Origin: Cnuella takakiae
Lineage (GTDB): Bacteria > Bacteroidota > Bacteroidia > Chitinophagales > Chitinophagaceae
Assembly (NCBI RefSeq): GCF_001953305.1
Contig: NZ_MTFE01000010.1
Location: 62,001-126,000, forward strand
DNA: 64,000 nt
Direction: 5' to 3'
This document shows positions 1-9,340 of the stretch, one piece after another (within the stretch, counting starts at the first letter, position 1; each line of letters opens with the position of its first letter). The position numbers were made by a program, and so were the translations under genes. The notes beneath the pieces are model-generated. The model saw only the letters and a program-made list of their open reading frames with translations. It searched no databases and had not been told where the DNA came from.

Positions 1-69
1 ACCAAATGCGACCCACAACCTGGCCTGGATAGCACCTACTTCATCTATGACATCAAATTAATACGGTAA
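1..69 (+). CDS. C-terminal end of an unidentified protein (cut by window start)
   Basis: Frame 1 is open from the first base and ends at a TAA at 67-69. It gives a 22-residue tail ending STYFIYDIKLIR, whose alternating aromatic and hydrophobic residues look like a closing beta strand of a secreted or surface domain. The stop lies inside an inverted repeat that would serve as a terminator, and the next gene on the other strand ends at 118, so a convergent gene end is sensible here. The fragment is too short to name a family. Confidence 0.5.
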   Translation, partial: TKCDPQPGLDSTYFIYDIKLIR

Positions 70-83
70 AAGATCTTTACCGT
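63..83. terminator. Inverted repeat between convergent gene ends
   Basis: An 8-bp perfect stem, ACGGTAAA (63-70) and TTTACCGT (76-83), encloses a 5-base loop. It overlaps the stop codon of the plus-strand fragment and lies 35 bases beyond the stop of the minus-strand kinase. Position and symmetry suggest a shared terminator, but there is no long T tract. Confidence 0.45.
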
Positions 84-117
84 AAACTGCCCACCTTCAC
101 AAAGATTTCCCAGGCAA

Positions 118-2025
118 CTAATCCTGAGGTAACAAGAAACTGAACCTGGCCCCTTCCCCTATCCTCGACTGCGCCCAGATATAACCCTGATGGTTGTCTA
201 TTACCTTTCGCGCAATTGATAGGCCTATGCCCGTACCCTCGTATTCACTTCGGCCATGCAGGCGCTGAAACATCTTAAAAATGTGGTCCGCATACTCCTG
301 CTCAAAACCAATTCCATTATCCTGAACCTCGATCAGATAGTAATGTTGCTCCCACATTGCCGCGGGAAGCTGTTCTGCCAAATCAGCTCCGGTGATAGAA
401 CGTGAACTTATAACTATTCGTGGAGGCGTATCCTGTTTGCTGTACTTCAGCGCATTGGAGATCAGGTTTTGGAAAAGCTGCTGTAATTGCCTGCGATAGC
501 CATTTACAACAGGTAGTGAATGCACCTCGATCACCGCCTTTTTTTCCTCGATCTGCACATCTAGATCTGAGAGGACGATCTGTACCTTTTTGTTTAGGTT
601 CACTTCTTCTTTTTGGAGCGGCGTTTCACTTACCTGTGAATAGGTTAGCAGGTCTTCTACCAATTGGTTCATACGGCTGGCAGCTGTGTGCATGCGCTGA
701 AAAATCCCTGCTTCTCCCTCAGTCAGGCGATCTTTCAGACTGCTCTGGAGTCGATCGGAAAATGTTTGAATCTTCCGTATGGGTTCTTTTAGATCATGGG
801 AAGCAGCATGGGCAAATTCTTCCAGGTAGGCATTGGAGCGCTTCAGCTCCTCAATGTTCTGCTCCAGCTGGAGTTGCAATGTTTTGAGCTGGGTAATGTC
901 CGTAAAAGTACCCAGTACCTTATCACCAACTTTAGTGATCCTCATGTTTACCCAAGCATCCACGATTTTACCCGAATAATGAATGTCAAATTGCTGCTGT
1001 ACCCCGGTAAGGTACACGTCCCGTAAACGCTCAAACAAACCATTGGTTTTGTAGGTTTCAAACTTCAGTGAAGCAGGTTGGTCAACCAGGTCCTCGGCCT
1101 GGTCACCCACAAAGGCTGCCATGACCTGGTTGACTAAAGTAAACCTGAAATCTGTAATCTCATTTCCTTCATAAACAGGCCTGATCATGAAAAAGCCAGC
1201 CTGTGTTGTATTGATAATGGTGGTAAGTTGCCGGGCTGAACTTTCCAAAGCCATTTGGGCTTCTTTGATAGGCGTAACGTCGGTAAAGATGTATATCTGG
1301 CGGTTATCGTCCATCTTTGAAACCGATACCTCCAGCCAAGCCCCCAACCCTTCTAAAAAGTACTGCGTGATAAAGGGCACTCCTGTTTCCATGCACTGCA
1401 CACACATCTGAAAGTAAGCCGAACGGGTAAAAGATGGATCCAGCGCAGCACCAGTTTTCGTTAGATAGTCTTCTTTGGAAAAACCGGTAAACCGGACAGC
1501 GGCGTCGTTGGCAATCAGGGTTTTTATATCGATGATGTTCCCCTTTGCATCCCGGATCATTTCTCCCACGGTAATGCCATTGGAAGAATGGGTTAGGATG
1601 TTGTCAAGCAGCAAGGTTTTTTCCTGTTCTTTTCGCTCCGCTTCGCGTTGTGCCCGGCGATCCCGGGTTGTACTCAATATGCCACCTTCATAAACTACCC
1701 TTCTTGTTTCCAACTGTAGTCCTGCATGATGCGCATAAAAGGTGTACTCACTGGGTTCGCCAGTCTGATAGACCTGGAGAAAATGTTCAAAATTAGCTTG
1801 TGCGCTCTCCATAGAGGGTACGCCATCTTTCAGAACACAAAGTCCGGTTAAACTACCTTTAGGATGGTTGATGGCGGTATCTGCCGAACGGTTGGAATAA
1901 CCTACCTGGAAATCTTCCACCATGCCGCTGCTTCCAGTAAGGGGGTATACCCATATAATCGCATCAGGCAAAAGGTCTAAAATAGGGGCAACAAAGGATG
2001 AATTCACTGTTTCGTACCTGCTCAT
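118..2025 (-). CDS. PAS-domain sensor histidine kinase
   Basis: A cytoplasmic-looking sensor kinase with no convincing membrane segment. Three PAS-like units occupy roughly residues 10-125, 135-255 and 267-382, each ending in a (T)DxT turn. They are followed by a short coiled coil and a HisKA domain with phospho-acceptor His in AHAASHDLKEPIRK (about residue 410). The HATPase domain has an N box (LFQNLISNALKYSK), G1 (DNGIGF) and G2 (GTGIGLSIARKV). The ATG at 2025 is chosen; a GTG at 2073 would add 16 residues without any visible signal. The transmitter is closely similar to that of the six-PAS kinase at 9842, so the two are paralogues that differ in input modules. There is no receiver domain and no adjacent response regulator; the partner and the signal are unknown. 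Confidence 0.9.
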   Translation of the reverse strand: MSRYETVNSSFVAPILDLLPDAIIWVYPLTGSSGMVEDFQVGYSNRSADTAINHPKGSLTGLCVLKDGVPSMESAQANFEHFLQVYQTGEPSEYTFYAHHAGLQLETRRVVYEGGILSTTRDRRAQREAERKEQEKTLLLDNILTHSSNGITVGEMIRDAKGNIIDIKTLIANDAAVRFTGFSKEDYLTKTGAALDPSFTRSAYFQMCVQCMETGVPFITQYFLEGLGAWLEVSVSKMDDNRQIYIFTDVTPIKEAQMALESSARQLTTIINTTQAGFFMIRPVYEGNEITDFRFTLVNQVMAAFVGDQAEDLVDQPASLKFETYKTNGLFERLRDVYLTGVQQQFDIHYSGKIVDAWVNMRITKVGDKVLGTFTDITQLKTLQLQLEQNIEELKRSNAYLEEFAHAASHDLKEPIRKIQTFSDRLQSSLKDRLTEGEAGIFQRMHTAASRMNQLVEDLLTYSQVSETPLQKEEVNLNKKVQIVLSDLDVQIEEKKAVIEVHSLPVVNGYRRQLQQLFQNLISNALKYSKQDTPPRIVISSRSITGADLAEQLPAAMWEQHYYLIEVQDNGIGFEQEYADHIFKMFQRLHGRSEYEGTGIGLSIARKVIDNHQGYIWAQSRIGEGARFSFLLPQD

Positions 2026-2531
2026 GTATGAAAAGGGAAAGTTAAACGATTCTGCTTTGTCTTCCAATCCCACCCGCTATTTCAATCCATTCTTCCGTAT
2101 CAGCCAGGTGAGGGCCTGGTAAAATTGGAAGGCAGCCAGCTCAATACCCTGCGCACGATGAGTACAAAGCTCAAAACGTCTAAGCTTTTCTGCTCCTTGG
2201 TTCCGCTATCATCCTGATCAGATAATTTTAAAACACGCTCTACTCTATTGCCCACATATTGTTGTCAAATACTTTTCTTTTTTGTCTAATCAACCAATTT
2301 CTTTTTGTAAGCTTCAGCTTTTTAGACAAGACCTTCAATGATACCATTACAGTTCTCATCGGAAATTTTTTTAAATGGATAATTGCTAACAAAAATCAAT
2401 GCATGGAACTGATGCTATCGATTCTGTGATATTTTGAGACTTTGAATAAATCGATTAGTTGGTAACTCCGTAATGAAATTGGAGTATTGTTATTACATGA
2501 ATGTTACCTTAAGAATTGGCAAACGCCCTCT
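2026..2531. other. Gene-free stretch between kinase and efflux operon
   Basis: About 500 bases, A+T-rich in the second half. No credible open frame and no strong hairpin were found, and no exact TAnnTTTG box faces the kinase. It must hold the kinase promoter and the 3' end of the efflux transcript, but neither can be pinned down by eye. Confidence 0.4.
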
Positions 2532-3944
2532 TTACTTCCATCCACCACCTAAAGACCTATACAGTTCTACTTTGGCGCTTAATTGTTCCCGGGTTACTGA
2601 AGCCAATTCAAGTTCGCTTTGCAGGGTATTGCTTTGTGCCGTAATCACTTCCAGGTAGGTTGCCATGCCTGTTGTAAACAACATGTTGGCGTTGCCAATT
2701 GCCCTTTGTAAGGTTTGTACCCGGTTTAATACAATACTTTGTTCTGCTTTTGATTGCTCGATCCTTACCAGGGCATTCGACACCTCGCCTACCGCATGCA
2801 GCACAGATTGCCGAAACCGGATAACGGTTTTCTCCCGGTCTACTTTGGCAACCTCATAAGCAGTTGATAGTTGCTTTTTTTGAAATAACGGCTGCACAAT
2901 GCCGCCTGCCACAAGTCCGAAGAGGGAAGCAGGGACGTTGAACCAGTTTGTTGCAAGGAATGCGTTCAAGCCACCACTTGCGGTAATGCTTAGAGTTGGG
3001 TACATATTGGCCCTTGTGATTCCTACCTGCGCATTTGCCCTGACCAGGTCCAGTTCAGCAACTTTTACATCAGGCCTCTTGCTCAATAACTCGGAGGGTA
3101 TGCCGGCCGACAAACTGTCCACTTTACTCACCTGCTGTAATAATGTGTTTCGTTGTATCCTGCCCGGCAATTCACCGGTCAACACACGTAGTGCGTTTTC
3201 CTGGATGGTCATACTTTTCTCCAACTGTGGAACCAAGGCTACTGCCTGGAGCTGTTGTGCTTCTGCCTGCTGAATAGCCAGTGCAGTTACTTGCCCTGCT
3301 TCATATTGAAAGCGGATGATCCGAAGTGTGCTGTCATTCAAAGCAATATTTCTTCTTGCAATTGCCAGTTGGGCATCAAGCATTAAAAGGTTGTAATACC
3401 CTTCAGCAACGCTGGCTACAATATTGGTCTGCATCCATTTTTTCGCCTCTTCTGTCTGCAGGTAAACAGCCAGGGCATTTGCTTTTTGATGCTTGATTTT
3501 ACCCCAGATATCAGCTTCCCATGACAGGGTCACATGTGCAGTATAATCCTCTATATGGGTAGTTCCTAAGAATGATTTAGCACTTAACCCATTCAAACTA
3601 TTGCCGGAAGGCCGGTTTGAGTTGGCGCTTACCTGCAAACTTGCGCTGGGCAGGTTTGCCCACCTGACCTGGTTTAACAGGAGTTTTGCGCTGTTGATAT
3701 TTTTAAGTGCTACCTGCATGTCATAGTTGTTCTTAAGCGCACTATCGATCAGTGTTTGCAAGGAAGCATCGGTAAAAAAATGCTTCCACTTTATATCTGC
3801 GATATTGGTTGTATCGGTAGTAGCCGAGTTCCTGTATTGCTGCGGCAACGGTGCTTCGGGGCTGGTAATGTCCTTTGATATTTTACAGCCAACAAGTGTT
3901 GACAACAAAGTCAGCAGGATCATTATATTTTTAGAGTTGATCAT
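2532..3944 (-). CDS. RND efflux outer-membrane lipoprotein (TolC/OprM/NodT type)
   Basis: Outer-membrane channel of a tripartite drug efflux pump. The N-terminus is a lipoprotein signal with lipobox TLVGC, as in OprM/CusC proteins, which are anchored by lipid and cross the outer membrane as a trimeric barrel with a periplasmic helical tunnel. The repeat structure of two outer-membrane-efflux domains is visible: long amphipathic helices rich in Q, A and L, the typical ELLSKRPDVKVAELDLVRANAQVGITRANMYP-like central block around residues 285-315, and a second helical block at 380-450. At 470 residues it has normal family length. It is the last gene of the four-gene efflux set, 81 bases after the pump, so probably co-transcribed. 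Confidence 0.93.
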   Translation of the reverse strand: MINSKNIMILLTLLSTLVGCKISKDITSPEAPLPQQYRNSATTDTTNIADIKWKHFFTDASLQTLIDSALKNNYDMQVALKNINSAKLLLNQVRWANLPSASLQVSANSNRPSGNSLNGLSAKSFLGTTHIEDYTAHVTLSWEADIWGKIKHQKANALAVYLQTEEAKKWMQTNIVASVAEGYYNLLMLDAQLAIARRNIALNDSTLRIIRFQYEAGQVTALAIQQAEAQQLQAVALVPQLEKSMTIQENALRVLTGELPGRIQRNTLLQQVSKVDSLSAGIPSELLSKRPDVKVAELDLVRANAQVGITRANMYPTLSITASGGLNAFLATNWFNVPASLFGLVAGGIVQPLFQKKQLSTAYEVAKVDREKTVIRFRQSVLHAVGEVSNALVRIEQSKAEQSIVLNRVQTLQRAIGNANMLFTTGMATYLEVITAQSNTLQSELELASVTREQLSAKVELYRSLGGGWK

Positions 3945-4025
3945 TGTAAAAAGTTTGATTCCTTGTCTAAGGTTTTCTGTTGCTGGTTACACCAGGTATT
4001 TGGCAGCATTGTATGATATGCACCA

Positions 4026-7000
4026 TCACACCAACACCGGGTCGGAATGATGTGCCGGTTCGGGTGAATGCGCCTGGGCAATTGCCTCCGGCTTCCCGGT
4101 TATTCTTTCCTGCAGATGTTGAAAGATGATAAAGAGAACGGGAATGATAAACACACCGAGCATCACCCCGGTTAACATACCCCCTGCGGCACCAATGCTG
4201 ATGGAGTGGTTGCCTTGTGCGGATGGCCCTGTTGCAAAACTCATCGGAAGTAAACCGAAGACAAACGCAAGGGAAGTCATGATGATGGGCCGCAACCGCA
4301 ACCTGGCTGCTTCTATTGCGGAGGACACCAATCCCCGCCCGGCTTTGCGCCGCTGCACCGCAAATTCAACAATGAGGATGGCATTTTTAGCGAGCAGCCC
4401 GATGAGCATGATCAGCGCTACCTGCACGTAAATATTGTTTTCAATACCAGACAGTCGCAGTGCTACGAACACACCAAAAATACCGGTAGGAATGGAAAGG
4501 ATTACCGACAAGGGCAGCAGGTAACTTTCGTATTGCGCTGCCAGCAGGAAGTAAACAAATACAAGGCAAAGCATAAACACAATACCTGCCTGCCCGCCTG
4601 ACGATATCTCTTCACGGGTTTGCCCGGAAAACTCGTATGCATAACCACCAGGCAGTTCCTCTGCTGCTGTTTGCTGAATGGCTTTGATCGCATCCCCAGA
4701 GCTGAACCCCGGCTTCGGAATCGCATTTACCTGGATTGAATTGAACAGGTTATAACGCGATACTGTTTCAGATCCATACACCCGGTTTAGCTTAACCAAT
4801 GTATTGATTGGCACCATGTCGCCGGTTTTGTTTTTTACAAACACCCGGTCGATGGATGCGGGGTCATTTCTATCCTGTATGTCGGCTTGCAACACTACCC
4901 TGTAGTATTTGCCAAAGCGGTTGAAATCGGATGCCTGCGCGCTACCGAAATAGGCCTGCATTGTCTGTAAAATGTCCTTTACGTTCACGCCGAGTTGGGC
5001 AGCCTTATTGTCGTCCACTTCCAGTTGCCATTGCGGGTAATCGGCCTTGAACGAAGTAAACGCATAGGCGATCTCCTTTTTCTGCATCAACTTGCCGATA
5101 AAGTTGTTGGCAATTCCACTGAACTTATCGAGCCGGCCGCCGGTTTTGTCCTGCAGTACCAGGTCGAGCGCTTCCACGTTGCTGAAACCCGGAACGGTAG
5201 GAAAGCTGAATACAAAGAACGATCCGCCACCTACTGCGGCAAGTTGCGCACGAATAGTATTCTGAATGGCATTGATGTCCTTTTCCTCACCCCGCTCCTT
5301 GTTTGGTTTCAACAACACAAACACGACGGCAGCCGATGGGCTGTTGGAGTTGGTCAGCAGGTTAAGCCCGGATACGGATGTAACAAACCTCGCTGCTGGT
5401 AACGCATTCAGTTTGGCCTCTACCTGGTTCAATATCTTTGTTGTTCCATCAAGCGATGTCCCTGACGGTGTAGAAACAGAGATGGCAATAAAGCCCTGGT
5501 CTTCTGTAGGAATAAAGCCCGACTTTGTTGTATTCACCAGGTAGACGGTTGCCAGCGCTATCAGTGCAAGTCCACCCATGCTGATCCACTTGTGGCGTAT
5601 GAGGAACCTGATACCGCCCACATAGCGGTTGGTGAGCGTTTCAAAGCTGCTGTTAAAACCATCAAAGAATTTTTGTTTGTAACTTCTTTTAGAACTGGTA
5701 GCGCCGTTTGTACTCACGGCGTGGCTGTTCTTTAGGAACAGCGCTGCCAGTGCAGGGCTTAAGGTCAAAGCATTGACGGCGGAGATGAGGATGGCGATGG
5801 AAAGCGTAAACGCAAACTGGCGGTAAAATATGCCCGTAGAGCCGCTCATAAATCCTACCGGAAGGAATACCGCGGCCATCACCAGGGTAATGGAAATGAT
5901 GGCGCCTGTGATCTCGTGCATGGCTTTTGCCGTTGCCGCTTTTGCACCCAGGTGTTTACCTTCCATTTTTGCGTGTACCGCTTCAACCACCACGATCGCG
6001 TCATCTACTACAATACCAATTGCCAGGATCAGGGCAAACATGGTAAGCAGGTTGATGGAAAATCCAAACAGGCTCATAAAGAAGAACGTACCCAGGAGCG
6101 ACACCGGAACCGCAATGGCAGGGATAAGCGTTGACCTGAAATCCTGCAGGAAAAGGAACACAACGACGAATACCAATAGGAAGGCTTCAATCAGGGTATG
6201 GATCACCTGTGAAATGGATTCGTCAAGTGCCGTCTTGGTGCGGTAAAATTGATTGTACCGGATGCCGGCAGGAAATTCCTTTGCAGCTTTTTCCATCAGC
6301 TTGTCAATCGCAATCTGGATCTCGTTTGCATTGGAGCCCGCCAGCTGAATAACACCAATGGCTACCCCCTCTTTCCCGTTCATGTGGGTGACGCTGGTAT
6401 ACGAATAGGCCCCCAGTTCAACACGGGCTACATCCTTTAAGTGCAGCACCGATCCGTCTGCATTGGCACGGATGGCAATGTTTTCATATTCTTCAGGCTT
6501 CGACAGCTTGCCTTTGTATTTGATTACGTATTCGAATACTTCCTCGCTTCGTTCGCCCATTTTTCCGGGTGCCGCTTCCAGGTTTTTATCCTGTATGGCA
6601 GCCATTACTTCTGCCGGCGTAATCTTATAGATCGCCATCTGGCTGGTGTTCAGCCACACACGCATCGAATAATCTTTTACGCCCCCGAAAATGGTGGCAG
6701 AACCTACACCCGGTATCCGCTTGATTTCCGGGATGATGTTGATCTGTGCATAGTTGGCAACAAAGGTCTGGTCGTACTTTTTTGTATCCTCTGTGTATAA
6801 GCCTATTGCGCCGATAAAACTGTTTTGCTGTTTCACTGCGGTAATGCCTTGCTGTACCACTTCTGCCGGCAGCTGGCTGGTTGCCTGGGTAACACGGTTT
6901 TGCACGTTTACCGCTGCCTGGTCGGGGTCGGTTCCCTGCTTGAAGAATACGGTGATGGCCAGAGAGCCGTCGTTACTTGCAGTGGAGCTCATATAGCTCA

Positions 7001-7223
7001 TGTTTTCCACCCCGTTGATACTCTCCTCAAGCGAAGGCGCAACAGAGCGCAAAACCGTTTCTGCGTTCGCCCCTGGGTAAACCGCTGTAACCAACACGGC
7101 AGGCGGTGCGATATCCGGAAACTGCTGCAAGGGTAAACGCAACAGTCCCAAGGTACCGAGTATGACCAGCAGGAATGATATAACCGTGGCGAGTACCGGT
7201 CTTTCAATGAATTTCTTAAACAT
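4026..7223 (-). CDS. RND multidrug efflux pump, HAE1 family (AcrB/MexB type)
   Basis: Inner-membrane proton-driven drug exporter. The N-terminus (FIERPVLATVISFLLVILG) is the characteristic first membrane helix of HAE1 pumps. Two large periplasmic loops and two blocks of membrane helices follow, 12 helices in all. The proton-relay aspartate pair is seen in GIVVDDAIVVVEAVHA near residue 405, and the second-half signature LLAKNAILIVEFA lies near residue 935. Length 1065 fits AcrB (about 1050), and no frameshift is visible. The gene lies between its adaptor (upstream, 181-base gap) and its channel (downstream) on the minus strand. The hydrophobic-drug class of HAE1 rather than heavy-metal HME is inferred from the missing metal-binding charged pairs and overall similarity to AcrB; actual substrates are unknown. 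Confidence 0.95.
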   Translation of the reverse strand: MFKKFIERPVLATVISFLLVILGTLGLLRLPLQQFPDIAPPAVLVTAVYPGANAETVLRSVAPSLEESINGVENMSYMSSTASNDGSLAITVFFKQGTDPDQAAVNVQNRVTQATSQLPAEVVQQGITAVKQQNSFIGAIGLYTEDTKKYDQTFVANYAQINIIPEIKRIPGVGSATIFGGVKDYSMRVWLNTSQMAIYKITPAEVMAAIQDKNLEAAPGKMGERSEEVFEYVIKYKGKLSKPEEYENIAIRANADGSVLHLKDVARVELGAYSYTSVTHMNGKEGVAIGVIQLAGSNANEIQIAIDKLMEKAAKEFPAGIRYNQFYRTKTALDESISQVIHTLIEAFLLVFVVVFLFLQDFRSTLIPAIAVPVSLLGTFFFMSLFGFSINLLTMFALILAIGIVVDDAIVVVEAVHAKMEGKHLGAKAATAKAMHEITGAIISITLVMAAVFLPVGFMSGSTGIFYRQFAFTLSIAILISAVNALTLSPALAALFLKNSHAVSTNGATSSKRSYKQKFFDGFNSSFETLTNRYVGGIRFLIRHKWISMGGLALIALATVYLVNTTKSGFIPTEDQGFIAISVSTPSGTSLDGTTKILNQVEAKLNALPAARFVTSVSGLNLLTNSNSPSAAVVFVLLKPNKERGEEKDINAIQNTIRAQLAAVGGGSFFVFSFPTVPGFSNVEALDLVLQDKTGGRLDKFSGIANNFIGKLMQKKEIAYAFTSFKADYPQWQLEVDDNKAAQLGVNVKDILQTMQAYFGSAQASDFNRFGKYYRVVLQADIQDRNDPASIDRVFVKNKTGDMVPINTLVKLNRVYGSETVSRYNLFNSIQVNAIPKPGFSSGDAIKAIQQTAAEELPGGYAYEFSGQTREEISSGGQAGIVFMLCLVFVYFLLAAQYESYLLPLSVILSIPTGIFGVFVALRLSGIENNIYVQVALIMLIGLLAKNAILIVEFAVQRRKAGRGLVSSAIEAARLRLRPIIMTSLAFVFGLLPMSFATGPSAQGNHSISIGAAGGMLTGVMLGVFIIPVLFIIFQHLQERITGKPEAIAQAHSPEPAHHSDPVLV

Positions 7224-7404
7224 GGTAATGGTGTTGAAAGTGTCTGAGTCGGAAATGAAGCTGCCTTTTGCAACAGTTGGGACATAGCACTGCCCCTAGT
7301 ACGCCTTCTTATCGAAAAAAGGGTACTTATACAAGCAAGTGATCCAACATTGTCGATTGCTGTACTGCACTAACCGGCAAGGCAGAGGGCCGGCATATTT
7401 GGGG

Positions 7405-8550
7405 TTATTGAGTGGGGGCTGTGGCTAATGATAATTGCGCATTGGCTTTTATGGGCTCGGGCTTGATCACTGTGCCTTCTATCAGGCGGTCCAGCCCGCT
7501 GAACACGATCCTGTCGCCAGGCTTTACGCCGTCTTTCACAATATAGTTGGACCCGCTTTTACCGATAACCTGCACAGGCTGCTTCGCTACTTTATTACTG
7601 TCTACAACGGTATACACAAATATCTTGTCCTGTACATCAATGGTTGCCGTTTGGGGCACCAGGATGGCATCGGTATGCTGTTGTTGCAGCCTAACCTTAC
7701 CGGTATTGCCCGAACGTAAGAGGCCTTGTGCATTCGGGAAAATAGCCCTCAGGGTAATGGCGCCGGTGTTCTTATCAAACTGCCCGTCTACCATATCGAT
7801 TTTTCCTGTTTGCGGGTAAACCGTGTTGTCGGCCAAGACCAAAGAAACCGGGGGCAATTGTTGCAATTTGTCGTTGAGTGTACTTCCCGGGTACTGGGAT
7901 TTGAAGTGTATAAAGTCGGTTTCGCTGAGCGAGAAATAAGCATACACCTGGTGCACATCCGAAATCTGTGTAAGCGGCTCCGGATCGGTAGGGGCAACCA
8001 GGCTGCCGCGTTTTTTGGGAAGCCTGCCGATGTACCCGCTTACCGGTGCCTTTACCAGGGTGTAGCCAAGCCTGATCCTTGCAGCGGACAGGTTGGCCTT
8101 TGCCTGCGATGCATTTGCAACGGCTATTTTGTAAGCGGCTTTTGCAGCTTTGAGCTGGTAGTCTGCCACCACTTTGTTTTCCACTAGAGGCGTGAGCTTG
8201 TCTATTTCAAGTTGCGCATTTGTAGTGGCAGCTTCTGCTGCCTGGAGGCTTGCAGCCGCACTATTCAACTGTTCCTGGAAAGGCTGGCTATTGATTCTGA
8301 ACAGCACCTGGCCTGCATGAACAAAGGCCCCTTCATCCACGAGTACCGTTTCAAGAAAGCCATCCACCTGCGGCCTGATCTCGACGTCTGTTTTTCCTTG
8401 CAGGGATGCAGTGTATTCGTTACCCGTAGTTGCAAGGGCGCTGCCAATGGTAACTACCTCTACGGAAGGGGGCGGTGGCGTAGCAGGTGTTTGCGGTTCA
8501 GAACATCCAAATAAAAAGAGGATGAGTGTCAGGGAAGAAAGGAGCTTCAT
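7405..8550 (-). CDS. RND efflux periplasmic adaptor (membrane fusion protein, AcrA type)
   Basis: The adaptor that joins the pump to the channel. It has a lipoprotein signal with lipobox LFGC (Cys about residue 16), then a proline-rich linker. A first beta/lipoyl half contains EIRPQVDGFLETVLVDEGAFVHAGQ-like sequence near residue 57, followed by an alpha-helical hairpin of about 80 residues rich in A, Q and K. The returning lipoyl half carries the motif LVKAPVSGYIG, and beta-barrel and membrane-proximal domains complete it to residue 381. It is the first gene of the pump set downstream of tetR; the intervening 146 bases hold two copies of the probable TetR operator, so its transcription is likely repressed by the neighbouring regulator. 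Confidence 0.94.
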   Translation of the reverse strand: MKLLSSLTLILFLFGCSEPQTPATPPPPSVEVVTIGSALATTGNEYTASLQGKTDVEIRPQVDGFLETVLVDEGAFVHAGQVLFRINSQPFQEQLNSAAASLQAAEAATTNAQLEIDKLTPLVENKVVADYQLKAAKAAYKIAVANASQAKANLSAARIRLGYTLVKAPVSGYIGRLPKKRGSLVAPTDPEPLTQISDVHQVYAYFSLSETDFIHFKSQYPGSTLNDKLQQLPPVSLVLADNTVYPQTGKIDMVDGQFDKNTGAITLRAIFPNAQGLLRSGNTGKVRLQQQHTDAILVPQTATIDVQDKIFVYTVVDSNKVAKQPVQVIGKSGSNYIVKDGVKPGDRIVFSGLDRLIEGTVIKPEPIKANAQLSLATAPTQ

Positions 8551-8566
8551 AACTTGATTAAATGGT

Positions 8567-8579
8567 TTAACGGCGTTAA
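8567..8579. promoter_or_regulatory. Probable TetR operator O1
   Basis: The palindrome TTAACGGCGTTAA, arms TTAAC/GTTAA around a 3-base centre, lies 17 bases upstream of the adaptor start codon. The same arms and spacing recur at 8662 and 9319, both beside the tetR gene, which is the normal signature of an autoregulated TetR system. Confidence 0.65.
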
Positions 8580-8661
8580 CCAGTTGGTTTAAAAAAAACG
8601 GTTTTTCAACCGGCAGGTAATCGTAGTCTTTTTTATAGGTTTTTAACGGGGATATATTTAT

Positions 8662-8674
8662 TTAACAGCGTTAA
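8662..8674. promoter_or_regulatory. Probable TetR operator O2
   Basis: The palindrome TTAACAGCGTTAA has the same TTAAC-N3-GTTAA architecture as O1. It lies between the end of tetR (8697) and the adaptor gene, about 112 bases upstream of the adaptor start, where it could block an internal promoter for the pump genes. Confidence 0.65.
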
Positions 8675-8696
8675 GTAACTGGGTAAAAAAAAGGTC

Positions 8697-9293
8697 CTAT
8701 CCTGTGATAGACCTGATGATCCCGCCAATGGCATCTTTTAGTACTAATTTGTTGATCTCATCGGAATCGCCCCTGTTTACAAGGTTGATCGAGATCAGCC
8801 CGTGAATGACCGACCAGAACGTAAAGTACTTTCTGCAGACCTCAGTTTCAGGAACATTTTTACCAGCCATCAATTGTTGAATGACTTCCCTTACCAGGTT
8901 GGCCGGGGCTTCCTGCTCGGGTGTTTTTTGTACGGTGCAGCAGTTCATGGCCACACCAAACATCACCTGGTATAGTTCCTTCTTTTTGAAAGCAAAATTC
9001 CAGTAGGCCATCCACATAGCTTCCAACTGGTCTGCCGGAAGTTGGTGTTTGTCGCGGGCTGTCTCCATTTCCTTCGCCAGGTAGAGAAATCCTTTTTTAT
9101 TGAGCTCAGCCAGAATTGCTTCCTTGTTGGAAAAATACTCGTAGATAATTGGTGCGGTGTACTCAATTTCATCGGCTATTTTGCGCATGCTGAGCGCCTG
9201 CCATCCCTCCTCTTTAACGATCTTATAAGCAGCATCCAGGATTTTTGTCCTGGTCTCTTCTTTTAATCGTTGTATTCTTTCTTTACTGGCCAT
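8697..9293 (-). CDS. TetR/AcrR family repressor of the efflux operon
   Basis: A 198-residue TetR-type regulator. The N-terminal helix-turn-helix spans about residues 14-60: TRTKILDAAYKIVKEEGW starts the first helix, and the recognition helix region reads ALSMRKIADEIEYTAPIIYEYFSNKEAI. The C-terminal all-helical part (70-198) has WHG-type ligand-domain features (FWSVIHGLISINLVNRG). It lies immediately upstream of the adaptor, pump and channel genes on the same strand. Three copies of a TTAAC-N3-GTTAA palindrome flank it, one directly after its own predicted -7 box, so autorepression and repression of the pump are expected, relieved by a pump substrate. The inducer is unknown. Confidence 0.93.
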   Translation of the reverse strand: MASKERIQRLKEETRTKILDAAYKIVKEEGWQALSMRKIADEIEYTAPIIYEYFSNKEAILAELNKKGFLYLAKEMETARDKHQLPADQLEAMWMAYWNFAFKKKELYQVMFGVAMNCCTVQKTPEQEAPANLVREVIQQLMAGKNVPETEVCRKYFTFWSVIHGLISINLVNRGDSDEINKLVLKDAIGGIIRSITG

Positions 9294-9318
9294 AATAACC
9301 TTTACAGCAATAAATCAT

Positions 9319-9340
9319 TTAACACTGTTAAGCAAAGATA
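9319..9340 (-). promoter_or_regulatory. tetR promoter -7 box with overlapping operator O3
   Basis: On the minus strand TATCTTTG (9333-9340) matches the Bacteroidota -7 consensus TAnnTTTG exactly, with a TTG 17 bases further upstream. The palindrome TTAACACTGTTAA (9319-9331) follows one base later, where transcription should begin, 26 bases before the tetR start codon. A repressor bound here would cover the start site. Confidence 0.65.
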
